In this document: piece after piece, positions 7,601-15,975 of the stretch
Position numbering within the stretch: the first letter of the stretch is position 1
Layout: each line of letters starts with the position of its first letter
Assembly: GCF_015351075.1 (NCBI RefSeq)
Contig: NZ_JADKRS010000004.1
Location: 1 to 64,000 of the forward strand
From: Clavibacter sp. VKM Ac-2873
Lineage (GTDB): Bacteria; Actinomycetota; Actinomycetes; Actinomycetales; Microbacteriaceae
DNA: 64,000 bases
Direction of reading: 5' to 3'
Notes under the pieces: generated by a model
Told to the model about the DNA's origin: nothing
The model's input: only the letters and a program-made list of their open reading frames with translations
The model's database searches: none
Made by a program: the position numbers and the translations under genes

Positions 7601-8389
7601 ATGACCACCACCCGCTTCACCGACAAGGTCGTCCTCATCACCGGCGGAGGGTCCGGCCTCGGCCGCGCCGCCGCCGTCCGCCTCGCCGCCGAGGGCGCGC
7701 GGCTCGCCCTCGTCGACATCTCCGCGGGCGGCCTGGCCGACACCGTCGCCGCCGTCACGGCCGCGACGCCCGACACCGAGATCCTCACGGTGCTCGCCGA
7801 CGTCTCGAAGGAGACCGACGTCGACGCGTACGTGCAGCAGACCGTCGAGCGCTTCGGCCGCATCGACGGCTTCTTCAACAACGCCGGCATCGAGGGCCGC
7901 CAGAACCTCACCGAGGACTTCACCGCGAGCGAGTTCGACAGGGTCGTCGCGATCAACCTCCGCGGCGTGTTCCTCGGCCTCGAGAAGGTGCTCGCGGTCA
8001 TGCGCGCGCAGGGCTCCGGCATGGTCGTCAACACCGCGAGCGTCGGCGGGATCCGCGGCGTCGGCAACCAGTCCGGCTACGCGGCCGCGAAGCACGGCGT
8101 CGTGGGTCTCACCCGCAACTCGGCCGTCGAGTACGGGCAGTTCGGCATCCGCGTCAACGCCATCGCGCCCGGCGCCATCTGGACGCCCATGGTCGAGGCG
8201 TCGATGAAGCAGATCAGCGCGGACGACCCGCGCGGCGCGGCCGAGGAGTTCATCCAGGGCAACCCGACGAAGCGCTACGGCGAGGCGGAGGAGATCGCCT
8301 CCGTCGTCGCGTTCCTGCTCTCGGACGACGCGGCGTATGTCAACGCGGCCGTGCTGCCGATCGACGGCGGGCAGTCCGCCAAGTACTGA
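7601..8389 (+). CDS. SDR family NAD(P)-dependent oxidoreductase
   Basis: 262 aa, classical short-chain dehydrogenase length. Cofactor motif TGGGSGLG near residues 15-22, NNAG near 93, catalytic Ser in NTASVGG, and YAAAK supplying Tyr and Lys; the C-terminal region ends with the usual LPIDGGQSAKY. An acidic residue after the second beta strand (LALVDIS) suggests a preference for NAD. The Shine-Dalgarno AGGAG precedes ATG 7601. An 18-bp palindrome in the leader suggests substrate- or stress-responsive repression. It is monocistronic, so the substrate is unknown; annotation as 3-oxoacyl-ACP reductase would be over-specific. Confidence 0.9.
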   Translation: MTTTRFTDKVVLITGGGSGLGRAAAVRLAAEGARLALVDISAGGLADTVAAVTAATPDTEILTVLADVSKETDVDAYVQQTVERFGRIDGFFNNAGIEGRQNLTEDFTASEFDRVVAINLRGVFLGLEKVLAVMRAQGSGMVVNTASVGGIRGVGNQSGYAAAKHGVVGLTRNSAVEYGQFGIRVNAIAPGAIWTPMVEASMKQISADDPRGAAEEFIQGNPTKRYGEAEEIASVVAFLLSDDAAYVNAAVLPIDGGQSAKY

Positions 8390-8483
8390 GCCGCGGGGAT
8401 CGCGTCGGCCGTGAGCGAGGCCGGCGCGATCCGCGGGATCCGCATGGTCGGCGCGATCCGCGGGGTCGGCGCGCCGGGCGCGC

Positions 8484-8933
8484 TCAGCCGAACGGCGCGG
8501 TGGGCACCTGGCAGGTCACCGGCTGGCCCGGCGCCGCGGTCGACGACGCGATCTCCCTCACGCCGTCGACGAGGATCCGGCAGGTCAGCGCCTCGCCGTC
8601 CACGGGGGTGGCCTGCACGAACGCCCAGTCCTCGGCGGTGACGACGGACTCGACCGACCAGATGGAGCTCGCCGAGTCGTCGCCGGGCGCGAGGGCGGCC
8701 GGGCCGACCTCCTTCACGATCGACGGGCGTCCGCGGTGCGATGCCTCCGCGTACGAGACGTCGGTCAGGCCGCCGTCGGCGGGGCCGGTGGTCGTCACCT
8801 GGTAGGTGATGGCGTAGATGTCGGCGATGTCGTCGGTGATGCCCGTGCAGCCCGCGAGGGCGAGCGACGAGGCCGCCGCGACGAGGGCGATGCCCGAGCG
8901 GCGGCTCACGCGACGGGGCGATGCGGAGGTCAT
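8484..8933 (-). CDS. Lipoprotein, MmpS-like fold
   Basis: 149 aa from ATG 8933. The signal peptide ends in a lipobox LALAGC near residue 29, predicting lipidation at the outer face of the membrane. The mature part (AITYQVT..., LTDVSYAEA, SIWSVES, LTCRILVDG, VTCQVP) resembles the small beta-sandwich of MmpS-type accessory proteins, with two cysteines likely bridged. No MmpL-type transporter is adjacent, so a transport role is only suggested. Between it and the SDR gene, GGCGCGATCCGCGGG occurs twice (8423-8437 and 8450-8464), with no further sign of a gene. Confidence 0.7.
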   Translation of the reverse strand: MTSASPRRVSRRSGIALVAAASSLALAGCTGITDDIADIYAITYQVTTTGPADGGLTDVSYAEASHRGRPSIVKEVGPAALAPGDDSASSIWSVESVVTAEDWAFVQATPVDGEALTCRILVDGVREIASSTAAPGQPVTCQVPTAPFG

Positions 8934-9070
8934 GCTCCCAGTCTGGCGAGCCGGCGGCCGCGACCTCGTCCCTCCGAGGTGCCGGGGTCGGCCCGCGACC
9001 AGCACCCGGGTACCACCTTCGGGGGATCGGGCGCGGCCCGGGTCGCGGTCGCCGGGTCGTCGGCGCCCGG

Positions 9071-9152
9071 ACCACCGGGGTCGGACCACCGGGGTCGGAG
9101 CACCGGGGTCGGACCACCGCGCTCAGACCACCGCGCTCAGACCACCGCGCTC
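9071..9152. repeat. 14-bp tandem repeat, nearly 6 units, crossing a gene's stop codon
   Basis: Units at 9071, 9085 and 9099 read ACCACCGGGGTCGG (the third with one change). Units at 9113, 9127 and 9141 read ACCACCGCGCTCAG, the last truncated to 12 bases. On the minus strand the TCA in the second unit type supplies the stop codon of the epimerase gene, so its last residues (AVV) lie in the repeat. The rest of 8934-9070 shows no gene. Confidence 0.9.
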
Positions 9153-10201
9153 CGCAGCGGCGCCGTCGCGAACTCCCGCATGCCCTCCTCGAAGGTCATC
9201 CGCGGCGCCCAGCCGAGCTCCGTGCGCAGCCGCTCGGACGAGGCCGTGATGTGCCGCACGTCGCCGAGCCGGTACTCGCCGGTGGTGACGGGCGCGGATC
9301 CGCCGGCCTCCCGCGCGAGCGCCTCCGCCATCTCGCCGATGGTGTGCACGGTGCCGCTGCCGACGTTGAAGGCGCGGAACGACCCGGGCTCCTGGACCCC
9401 GGTCCAGGCGAGCGCGGCGAGGTTCGCGCCCGCGACATCGCGGACGTGCACGAAGTCGCGGCGCTGCCGGCCGTCCTCGAAGACGCGCGGTGCCTCGCCG
9501 CGCGCGAGCGCCGAGCGGAACAGCGACGCGACGCCCGCGTAGGGCGTGTTCTGCGGCATGCCGGGCCCGTAGACGTTGTGGTACCGGAGGGCGGCCGCGC
9601 GGCCGCCGGTGGCGCGGGTCCACGAGCTCGCGAGGTTCTCCTGCGCGAGCTTCGTGGTGGCGTAGACGTTGCGCGGGTCCAGCGGCACGTCCTCGCCGAT
9701 GAGCGTGGGGACGAGCGGCTCGCCCGTCGCGGGATCGAGCGGATCGAACATCCCGGCGTCGAGGTCGGCGACGCGACGTGCGGGCGGCCGGACGGGGCCC
9801 GCGGCACCCGCGTAGGCGCCTTCGCCGTAGACGACCATCGAGCTGGCGAGCACGAGCCGGTCGATGCCCGCGCGGGTCATGGCGGCGAGGAGCACGGCGG
9901 TGCCGCCGTCGTTCGTCCGCACGTAGTCGGGCGCGTCGAGGAAGTCGACGCCGAGCCCGACCTTCGCGGCCTGATGGCACACGATGTCGACCCCGTCGAG
10001 CGCGTTCGCCACCTGGCCGCGATCCGTGACGTCGCCGCGCACCAGCTCGACGCGCGGGTCGACCTCCGGTGCGCCGCCGTGCACGTCGGCCCGCAGCGAG
10101 TCGAGGATGCGCACGCGCCGGCCCTCCTCCAGCGCAGCCTGCACGATCGCGCCGCCGATGAAGCCCGCGCCACCCGTGACGAGGAGGATCCCGTCGCTCA
10201 C
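9137..10201 (-). CDS. NAD-dependent epimerase/dehydratase (extended SDR)
   Basis: 354 aa from GTG 10201. It has an N-terminal Rossmann motif TGGAGFIGG, SSMVVYGEG and the catalytic YATTK, and the extended-SDR C-terminal sugar-binding region (RDFVHVRDVAGANLAAL, FNVGSGTVHTIGEMA). This fits UDP- or dTDP-sugar 4-epimerases and dehydratases; the exact sugar cannot be set. The start overlaps the stop of the upstream MTA phosphorylase gene by 4 bases (GTGA), so the two are translated together, an odd pairing of nucleoside salvage with sugar modification. The C-terminus and stop fall in a 14-bp tandem repeat. Confidence 0.85.
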   Translation of the reverse strand: MSDGILLVTGGAGFIGGAIVQAALEEGRRVRILDSLRADVHGGAPEVDPRVELVRGDVTDRGQVANALDGVDIVCHQAAKVGLGVDFLDAPDYVRTNDGGTAVLLAAMTRAGIDRLVLASSMVVYGEGAYAGAAGPVRPPARRVADLDAGMFDPLDPATGEPLVPTLIGEDVPLDPRNVYATTKLAQENLASSWTRATGGRAAALRYHNVYGPGMPQNTPYAGVASLFRSALARGEAPRVFEDGRQRRDFVHVRDVAGANLAALAWTGVQEPGSFRAFNVGSGTVHTIGEMAEALAREAGGSAPVTTGEYRLGDVRHITASSERLRTELGWAPRMTFEEGMREFATAPLRSAVV

Positions 10202-11127
10202 GAGCGCACGCCCGACGCCGTGCCGGCACCGCTGACGGGCCGCGCGAGCACCGATGCGACCGCGTCCGGGTCGATGAGCGGGCGTCCGCGGTAGTCGTCG
10301 GGGATCGCGCGGACGACCGCCTCGATCGCCCGCACGATGCGCGGCTGCGCCTCCCGCAGCCGCGCGAAGACGAGGTCGGCCGTGACGGCGTCGCCCTGCT
10401 CGCCGGGCAGCGGAGCGAGGCCCGCGTCCGCGTCGGTCACGAACGACAGGTTCACGGTGCCGATGTTGAGCTCGGACGCGAGCACGACCTCGGGGTACTG
10501 CGTCATGTTCACGATGTGCGCGCCCGCCTGGCGGAACCAGAGCGACTCGGCGCGCGTCGAGAAGCGCGGGCCCTGGATCACGACGACCGTGCCGGAGGTG
10601 CGCAGCGGCCCCGCGGGATCCGCCCGGTCGCCTCCCTCGAGCTCCACGAGCGCGGCGGCGGCGCGGGCGTGCAGCTCGGGGTCGAAGGGATCCGCGGCGG
10701 AGAGGTGCTGCACGACGCCCTGGTCGAAGAACGTGTCGGGCCGGCCCCACGTGCGGTCGAGCAGCTGGTCGGTGAGCACGAGCGATCCCGGCGGGTAGTC
10801 CGGCGAGACGCCGCCCACCGCGGAGGACGACACGATGGCCGCGACGCCGAGAGACGCCAGGGCCCACACGTTCGCGCGGTAGTCGATGAGGTGCGGCGCG
10901 ACCGAGTGGTCCGCGCCGTGCCGGGTGAGGAACGCGATGCGGCGGCCGGCCAGCTCGCCCACGGTCACCTCGCTCGAGGTGGGGCCGAACGGCGTCTCGA
11001 CGCGATGCGACGTGCTGGTCGCGGGATCGAGCAGGGCGTACAGGCCGGATCCGCCGATGACGCCGATGTCGGCGCGCGGGGTGGACGCGGGTGCAGCGAC
11101 GTGCGCCGGTGCGGGGGTGTCGGTCAC
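10198..11127 (-). CDS. S-methyl-5'-thioadenosine phosphorylase (PNP/MTAP family 2)
   Basis: 309 aa from GTG 11127, with GAAGGAG as Shine-Dalgarno. Motifs are GVIGGSGLY near residue 23, the phosphate-binding TRHG...H pair (FLTRHGADHSVAPHLIDYRANVWAL region), a VIQGPRFSTRAES loop, and NMTQYPEVVLASEL, where the Met-Thr pair is typical of methylthioadenosine- rather than guanosine/inosine-preferring members. It would split MTA, a by-product of polyamine and other SAM-dependent pathways, into adenine and methylthioribose-1-phosphate. It is cotranscribed with the downstream epimerase through a 4-base overlap. Specificity versus general purine phosphorylase is inferred. Confidence 0.85.
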   Translation of the reverse strand: MTDTPAPAHVAAPASTPRADIGVIGGSGLYALLDPATSTSHRVETPFGPTSSEVTVGELAGRRIAFLTRHGADHSVAPHLIDYRANVWALASLGVAAIVSSSAVGGVSPDYPPGSLVLTDQLLDRTWGRPDTFFDQGVVQHLSAADPFDPELHARAAAALVELEGGDRADPAGPLRTSGTVVVIQGPRFSTRAESLWFRQAGAHIVNMTQYPEVVLASELNIGTVNLSFVTDADAGLAPLPGEQGDAVTADLVFARLREAQPRIVRAIEAVVRAIPDDYRGRPLIDPDAVASVLARPVSGAGTASGVRS

Positions 11128-11220
11128 GGGAGCTCCTTCGGGGCGGTGGCAGCAGTCAACCAGGGCACGCCGGACGCGGGCTCCGCCTCGGCGGTCGAGC
11201 CCGGGATCCGGCGGACCGCG

Positions 11221-11994
11221 TCAGTTGAGCGGCCGCGTCCCCTCGGGCAGCGCGCCGCCCGCGTAGAGGTCCTTCGCCGTGTCCTGCAGCGCGGTGAGCG
11301 CGACGCGCTGGGTCCATGGTCCGTAGGAGATGCGGCCGACGCCGAGCTCCTCGAAGCGCGCGGGAGAGAGGGATCCGGGGATGCCGATGACCGTGAGGCG
11401 CTGCGGGCCCACGGCCTCGACGAGGGTGCGCACCTCGTCCTCCGTGAGCGGCCCGGGCACGAAGACGCTCGTGGCGCCCGCGGCCATGTAGGCACGGGTG
11501 CGCTCGACGGCGTCCGCCAGGACGTCGGACCGGTCGCGGTCGCCGCCCAGGACGTAGGCGTCGGTGCGGGCGTTGAGCGCGAACGGCACGCCCTCGGCCT
11601 GCGCCGCGGCGACGGCGGCCTCCACCGCGCGGATGGAGTCGTCGAGGGGGCGCATGCCGTCCTCGAGGTTCGCGCCGACGACGCCCACGCCGATGGCGCG
11701 GCGCACGGTCTCGCCCGCGTCCCCGTAGCCCGACTCGAGGTCGGCGGAGACGGGCTGCTCGACGGCGGCGACGATGCGGCCGATCATGTCGAGGTGGAGG
11801 TCGAGCGGGATCCTCTCGCCGTCCTCGTACCCGAACGTGGCGGCGATGGAGTGGCTCGCGGTGGCGAGCGCCTTCGTCTCGGGGAGGGAGCCGATGGCGG
11901 CAGCCGAGATGGCGTCCCACACGTTCACCACCCGGAGGAGCTCGGGAGCGGTGTGGAGGTCGACGAGGGTCTGCCCGCGGGCGGCGATGGTCAT
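11221..11994 (-). CDS. Isocitrate lyase/PEP mutase family protein
   Basis: 257 aa. A TIM-barrel enzyme with VNVWDAISAAAI near the N-terminus, SADLESGYGD (metal- and substrate-binding acidic cluster), GANLEDG and ALNARTDAYVLG, all typical of the PEP mutase/isocitrate lyase superfamily, in the short branch that includes carboxyphosphonoenolpyruvate mutase- and oxaloacetase-like proteins. It probably cleaves or forms a C-C bond next to a carboxylate; the substrate is not determinable. ATG 11994 follows TAGGGT by 6 bases, so it is probably leaderless. Confidence 0.85.
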   Translation of the reverse strand: MTIAARGQTLVDLHTAPELLRVVNVWDAISAAAIGSLPETKALATASHSIAATFGYEDGERIPLDLHLDMIGRIVAAVEQPVSADLESGYGDAGETVRRAIGVGVVGANLEDGMRPLDDSIRAVEAAVAAAQAEGVPFALNARTDAYVLGGDRDRSDVLADAVERTRAYMAAGATSVFVPGPLTEDEVRTLVEAVGPQRLTVIGIPGSLSPARFEELGVGRISYGPWTQRVALTALQDTAKDLYAGGALPEGTRPLN

Positions 11995-12000
11995 GACCCG

Positions 12001-12006
12001 ACCCTA
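12001..12006 (-). promoter_or_regulatory. TAGGGT -10 box, leaderless start
   Basis: On the minus strand TAGGGT is followed by 6 bases and ATG 11994, placing the transcription start at the initiation codon of the PEP-mutase-like gene. Confidence 0.6.
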
Positions 12007-12091
12007 GGGCGGCCGGGCGCCGCGCGGCAGGGGCGGCTTCGGGACGCGGACACGGATACGTCGACGCGTCCTGGGGAGGAGCGGGTCCGCG

Positions 12092-12316
12092 TCAGCGAGG
12101 TCGGTCCGCGGCGGATCGCACGGCCGAGACGACCAGGCCCACGCCGGCCGTGAGGAGCATGAGCGCCGCCACGAGCAGCAACAGCCCGAGGTCGGATCCG
12201 CCCGTGTAGACGACCACCCCGGCGATGCCGAGCGCGATCGCGGCGGCGAGCAGCACGGCGCCGATCTCGGTGGCCGTGCGGCGGCGGAGGGCGGCGCGGC
12301 GCTCGTGCGGATCCAT
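12092..12316 (-). CDS. Small two-helix membrane protein, unknown
   Basis: 74 aa: a charged N-terminus (MDPHERRAALRRR), two hydrophobic helices (about 16-38 and 43-65) and a short basic tail. GACCCT stands 6 bases before ATG 12316, suggesting a leaderless message. It diverges from moeA, with 132 bases between the starts. No family is recognised. Confidence 0.55.
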   Translation of the reverse strand: MDPHERRAALRRRTATEIGAVLLAAAIALGIAGVVVYTGGSDLGLLLLVAALMLLTAGVGLVVSAVRSAADRPR

Positions 12317-12436
12317 GCGCACAGGGTCCCGCGTCCGGACCGCGACGGCAAGGCCCGTGTCCGGGGCGCGGATGACGGGGAGGACGACCGCGACTCGGGA
12401 TCCGATGGCGTCGGGGGCGGACGCGGCCGCGTCGGG

Positions 12437-12442
12437 GATGAT
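12437..12442 (+). promoter_or_regulatory. GATGAT -10 box, possible leaderless start of moeA
   Basis: GATGAT keeps the A and final T of TANNNT and lies 6 bases before ATG 12449. No Shine-Dalgarno is visible before this ATG. Confidence 0.4.
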
Positions 12443-12448
12443 GGTCCC

Positions 12449-13744
12449 ATGACCCCCGACCGCCCCGCTGGCCGCGGCCGACGCACGGTCGACGCGCACC
12501 GCGCGGACGTGTCCGCGCTCCTCGCCCCGCTCGCCGACCTGCCCGCGGAGGAGCTGCCCGTCTCCGCCGAGGCGCTCGCGGCGGATCCGCACCGGTACGC
12601 CGGCCGCGTGCTCGCGCGCGACGTCGTGAGCGGCATCGACCTGCCGCCGTTCCGCAATTCGCAGATGGACGGCTACGCGGTGCGCGCGGCCGACCTCGCG
12701 GGCGCGAGCGACGCGGTTCCGGCCGTCCTGCCGATCGCCCCGCGGATCCCCGCGGGCGTGGCCCCCGCGCCCCTCGCGCCCGGCACCGCCGCCCCCTGCA
12801 TGACCGGCGCGCCCGTCCCGCCCGGCGCCGACGCGATCGTGCCCATCGAGGCCGCGATCCCCGATCGCTTCGTCGACGAGGCCGCGACCGACGCGACCGT
12901 CTCCTTCGTCGCGCCCGTGGATCCGGGCGCCTTCGTGCGCGCGCAGGGCAGCGACCTGGCCGCGGGCGCCGTGCTCGTCGCCGCGGGCACGCGCCTCCTC
13001 CCGGCGCACTGGGGCGTGCTCGCCTCGGCCGGCGTCCCGACCGTCGCCGTGCGCCGCCGACCCGTCGTGCTCTTCCTCTCCACCGGCCTCGAGCTGCGCG
13101 GGCCCGGCGAGGAGCTCGCGCCCGGGCAGATCCACGACGCCAACTCCGTCGCGCTCGCCGCGGCGCTCACGGCCGCCGGAGCCGACGTCCGCGTGCTGCG
13201 GGTCGCGTCCGACGACGCCGACCGGGTGCGCGACGCGATCGGCGGGGCCGCCGACGGCGTCGACCTCCTCCTCACGACGGGCGGCGTCAGCGCCGGCGCC
13301 TACGAGGTCGTGCGCGACCTGCTCTCCGGCGGCGGCGTCGAGTTCGTCTCCGTCGCCGTGCAGCCGGGCGGGCCCCAGGGGCTCGGGACGGCGCAGGTCG
13401 GCGGCGCGCGGATCCCCGTGGTCGCCTTCCCGGGCAACCCCGTGAGCGCGCTCGTCTCGTTCGAGCTCTTCCTGCGTCCGGTGCTCCGCGCCCTCGCCGG
13501 GCACCCGCACCCGGACCGCCCGTCGCGGGAGCGGCCGCTCGCCGCCCCGCTCGACTCGCCCGCCGGCAAGCACCAGGTGCGGCGCGGGCGCCTCGACGCG
13601 GACGGGCGGGTCGTCGCGGTGGGCGGACCCGGATCCCACCTCCTGCACGCGTACGCGACCGCCACCCACCTCGTCCACATCCCTGCGGACGTCGACCGGC
13701 TCGAGGCCGGCGCCCCCGTCACCGTCTGGAGCATCGATGACTGA
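12449..13744 (+). CDS. moeA: Molybdopterin molybdenumtransferase MoeA
   Basis: 431 aa, usual family length. It carries the N-terminal MoeA signature (PPFRNSQMDGYAVRAADL), a beta-rich domain II, the MoCF/MogA-like domain with TTGGVSAGAYEVV and GNPVSALVSFELF, and a C-terminal domain IV. It inserts molybdate into adenylylated molybdopterin in the cytosol. It is first in a run moeA-moaC-mog-moaE in which every junction overlaps (8 bases to moaC). Start ATG 12449 is chosen because it lies 6 bases after a -10-like box and just upstream of conserved sequence. moaA, moaD and mobA are not in the window. Confidence 0.93.
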   Translation: MTPDRPAGRGRRTVDAHRADVSALLAPLADLPAEELPVSAEALAADPHRYAGRVLARDVVSGIDLPPFRNSQMDGYAVRAADLAGASDAVPAVLPIAPRIPAGVAPAPLAPGTAAPCMTGAPVPPGADAIVPIEAAIPDRFVDEAATDATVSFVAPVDPGAFVRAQGSDLAAGAVLVAAGTRLLPAHWGVLASAGVPTVAVRRRPVVLFLSTGLELRGPGEELAPGQIHDANSVALAAALTAAGADVRVLRVASDDADRVRDAIGGAADGVDLLLTTGGVSAGAYEVVRDLLSGGGVEFVSVAVQPGGPQGLGTAQVGGARIPVVAFPGNPVSALVSFELFLRPVLRALAGHPHPDRPSRERPLAAPLDSPAGKHQVRRGRLDADGRVVAVGGPGSHLLHAYATATHLVHIPADVDRLEAGAPVTVWSIDD

Positions 13745-14234
13745 TCCCGCGACGAGCGCGGCCGCGCCGTCCCTCACCCACCTGCGGCAGGACGGATCCG
13801 CGCACATGGTCGACGTCACCGACAAGGCCACGACGAAGCGCCGCGCGGTCGCGCAGGCCGTGCTCGTCACGCGGCCGGAGGTGGTGGCCGCCGTGATCTC
13901 GGGCGACCTCCCCAAGGGCGAGGCCGTCGGCACGGCGCGCATCGCGGGGATCATGGCGGCCAAGCAGACGTCGAGCCTCATCCCGCTGTGCCACCCGCTG
14001 CCGATCGGGCGCATCGAGATCGACATCACGGGCGCCGACGACCGGCTCACGGTGGTCGCGTCGGTGAGCACCACGGGCGTCACGGGCGTCGAGATGGAGG
14101 CGCTCACGGCGGCCTCGGTCGCGGCGCTCACGCTCTACGACATGCTCAAGGCCGTCGACGCGCGGGCCGTGATCACCGACGTGCTCGTGCGCGAGAAGCA
14201 GGGCGGCAAGTCGGGCGACTGGGAGCGGTCGTGA
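13737..14234 (+). CDS. moaC: Cyclic pyranopterin monophosphate synthase MoaC
   Basis: 165 aa, full length. Contains HLRQDGSAHMVDVTDKATTKR, MAAKQTSSLIPLCHPLPI and EVEALTA-type sequence (GVEMEALTAASVAALTLYDMLKA), the conserved core of MoaC including the KTS/LCHP active-site segment, and the C-terminal KQGGKSGDW. It converts the MoaA product to cyclic pyranopterin monophosphate in Moco synthesis step one. Its start lies inside the moeA 3' end (8-base overlap) and its stop overlaps the next start as GTGA, implying coupled translation. Confidence 0.96.
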   Translation: MTDPATSAAAPSLTHLRQDGSAHMVDVTDKATTKRRAVAQAVLVTRPEVVAAVISGDLPKGEAVGTARIAGIMAAKQTSSLIPLCHPLPIGRIEIDITGADDRLTVVASVSTTGVTGVEMEALTAASVAALTLYDMLKAVDARAVITDVLVREKQGGKSGDWERS

Positions 14235-14770
14235 GCGCCGCGGATCCGCGCGGACGGGCGGTCGTCATCGTCGCCTCCACGCGCGCCGCGGCGGGGGAGT
14301 ACGAGGACCGCACGGGTCCCGTCATCGTCGCCTGGCTCGCCGAGCGCGGGTTCGAGGTGGGCGCGCCGGTCGTCCGCGCGGACGGCCCCGGGGTCGCCGC
14401 GGCGCTCGCCGAGGCGGTCGCGGGCGGCGCGCGCGTGATCCTCACCACGGGCGGCACGGGCATCACCCCCACCGACCGCACGCCCGAGGCCACGGCGCCG
14501 CTGCTCGACCTCGAGATCCCCGGGATCATGGAGGAGTCGCGGCGCATCGGCACGGCCCACACGCCCACGGCCGTGCTCACGCGCGGGCACGCGGGCCTCG
14601 CGGGCGGCGCGTTCGTCATGAACCTGCCCGGCTCGCCGGGCGGTGTGCGCGACGGCCTGGGCCTCCTCGACCGGATCCTCGACCACGTGCTCGAGCAGGC
14701 GCGCGGCGCCGTCCACCCGGCCACCGATCACGCGGCCGACACGGCGCCCGACGCCGGAGCCGGCTCGTGA
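14231..14770 (+). CDS. MogA/MoaB-type molybdopterin adenylyltransferase
   Basis: 179 aa from GTG 14231, overlapping the moaC stop by 4 bases. It is a single MoCF-binding domain: VIVASTRAAAGEYEDRTGPVIVAWL, LTTGGTGITPTDRTPEAT and NLPGSPGGVRDGL, matching the Mog/MoaB family that adenylylates molybdopterin before MoeA inserts metal. The C-terminal 25 residues are a disordered His/Ala/Asp tail. It sits between moaC and moaE, overlapping both. Whether to name it mog or moaB cannot be settled from sequence alone. Confidence 0.9.
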   Translation: MSAADPRGRAVVIVASTRAAAGEYEDRTGPVIVAWLAERGFEVGAPVVRADGPGVAAALAEAVAGGARVILTTGGTGITPTDRTPEATAPLLDLEIPGIMEESRRIGTAHTPTAVLTRGHAGLAGGAFVMNLPGSPGGVRDGLGLLDRILDHVLEQARGAVHPATDHAADTAPDAGAGS

Positions 14771-15198
14771 CCGCCGACCGCGTGCTCTTCGCGCGCATCG
14801 CCGGCGGCGCCATCCGCGTCGAGGACTGCGCCGACGCCGTCCGCGCGGACGACGCGGGCGCGGTCGTGACCTTCGAGGGCGTCGTGCGCGACCACGACGA
14901 CGGCCGCGGCGTCCTCTGGCTCGACTACTCCGCGCATCCGGCCGCCCGTCAGGCGATCCGCCAGGTCGCGCTCGACGTCTCGGCGCGGTACCCCGAGGTG
15001 CGGATCGCCGTCGAGCACCGCATCGGCCGCCTCGGCATCGGCGACGTGGCGCTCACCTGCGCCGTCTCCTCCGCGCACCGCGCCGACGCGTTCGCGGCGT
15101 GCGGCCTGCTGGTGGACGAGGTGAAGCAGCGCGTCCCGATCTGGAAGCAGCAGGCCTTCGACGACGGCACGAGCGAGTGGGTGGCGTCGCTCGGCTGA
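14767..15198 (+). CDS. moaE: Molybdopterin synthase catalytic subunit MoaE
   Basis: 143 aa from GTG 14767, overlapping the previous stop by 4 bases. MoaE hallmarks are visible: VVTFEGVVRDHDDGR, the HRIGRLGIGDVAL core, SAHRADAF, and EVKQRVPIWKQQ with the active-site lysine. With the small sulfur-carrier subunit MoaD it adds the dithiolene sulfurs to cyclic pyranopterin monophosphate. No moaD is seen nearby, so the carrier must be encoded elsewhere. Last gene of the moeA operon; a convergent lipoprotein gene ends 20 bases away. Confidence 0.95.
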   Translation: MTADRVLFARIAGGAIRVEDCADAVRADDAGAVVTFEGVVRDHDDGRGVLWLDYSAHPAARQAIRQVALDVSARYPEVRIAVEHRIGRLGIGDVALTCAVSSAHRADAFAACGLLVDEVKQRVPIWKQQAFDDGTSEWVASLG

Positions 15199-15218
15199 CC
15201 CGGGCGGCCCCGGCGGCG

Positions 15219-15716
15219 TCACCCCGATTCCCGGAGCTCCCCCACGTCCCCGTCGAAGCACCATGAGGCTCCGGAGACGGTGTACCCCTGCCGGTACGCC
15301 CGGAATTCGATCGAATCCACCGGGCCGCCGACGCCGGTGATCCCGATGAGGGGGGCCGAGCTGCCGCTCCGGTAGGGCTGGGTCGCGATGCCCCGGCCCT
15401 GCCACAGCTCATCGACCGTGCGGGTGTCCGCGGCCGGCGCAGGCCCGTCCGCGCCCTCCCGCTCGAGGATGTACACGAACCGGGCTCCGTCGCGGCCGCC
15501 GGGCTGCTCGCACACCTCGGGCCAGGGGCCCCGGTAGAGCGTCCAGTCGCCGCCGACCGCGGCGGTCGTGGCCTCCACGGCCGTGACGACCGACTCCCGC
15601 GCCTCCGACGGATCCACCGTGCTGACCGCGGACCCGCAGCCGGACAGGCCGACCGCCGCCGTCAGGGTGAGGACGACCGCGGAGCCGATGCGGGCGTTGC
15701 GGCGCGCGACGATCAT
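15219..15716 (-). CDS. Lipoprotein, unknown function
   Basis: 165 aa from ATG 15716. The signal peptide with lipobox VGLSGC places the lipidated Cys near residue 27. The mature part has a WTLYRGPWPEVCEQP motif and a later WCFDG, i.e. two further cysteines that may pair. The layout resembles small actinobacterial lipoproteins of unknown role. It is convergent with the molybdenum-cofactor operon and has no operon partners. Confidence 0.7.
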   Translation of the reverse strand: MIVARRNARIGSAVVLTLTAAVGLSGCGSAVSTVDPSEARESVVTAVEATTAAVGGDWTLYRGPWPEVCEQPGGRDGARFVYILEREGADGPAPAADTRTVDELWQGRGIATQPYRSGSSAPLIGITGVGGPVDSIEFRAYRQGYTVSGASWCFDGDVGELRESG

Positions 15717-15804
15717 GGTGTCGATCCTGCCGTGCCACGCGGCCGGTGCCCACCCGGCGCCCTCCTCGGGCGGCGACGGCCCCGACTCCGGACGGGACGG
15801 GCGG

Positions 15805-15975
15805 CTAGGCCTTGGGCGTCTTCGCGGCGTTGTAGCGGCGGCGCAGGCTGCCGAGGACGATGGTGCCGAGGATCAGGATGATGCCGATGATCCCGAGCCA
15901 GATGAGGCCCTTGATGGCGAAGCCGACCACGGTGAGGATCAGCCAGAGGACGAGCAGGACGACGATGAACGCCAT
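15805..15975 (-). CDS. Small hydrophobic membrane protein
   Basis: 56 aa from ATG 15975, with Shine-Dalgarno GGAAGG 8 bases upstream. Two hydrophobic helices span nearly the whole length (about 3-21 and 25-45), with a basic C-terminus RRRYNAAKTPKA. It is like the short hydrophobic proteins annotated in many actinobacteria; the role is unknown. It is isolated between a lipoprotein and the MFS gene, all on the minus strand. Confidence 0.6.
   Translation of the reverse strand: MAFIVVLLVLWLILTVVGFAIKGLIWLGIIGIILILGTIVLGSLRRRYNAAKTPKA

Noticed and set aside
9071-9152. CRISPR-like array
   Set aside because: The 14-bp units are directly adjacent with no spacers and overlap a coding end; it is a minisatellite.
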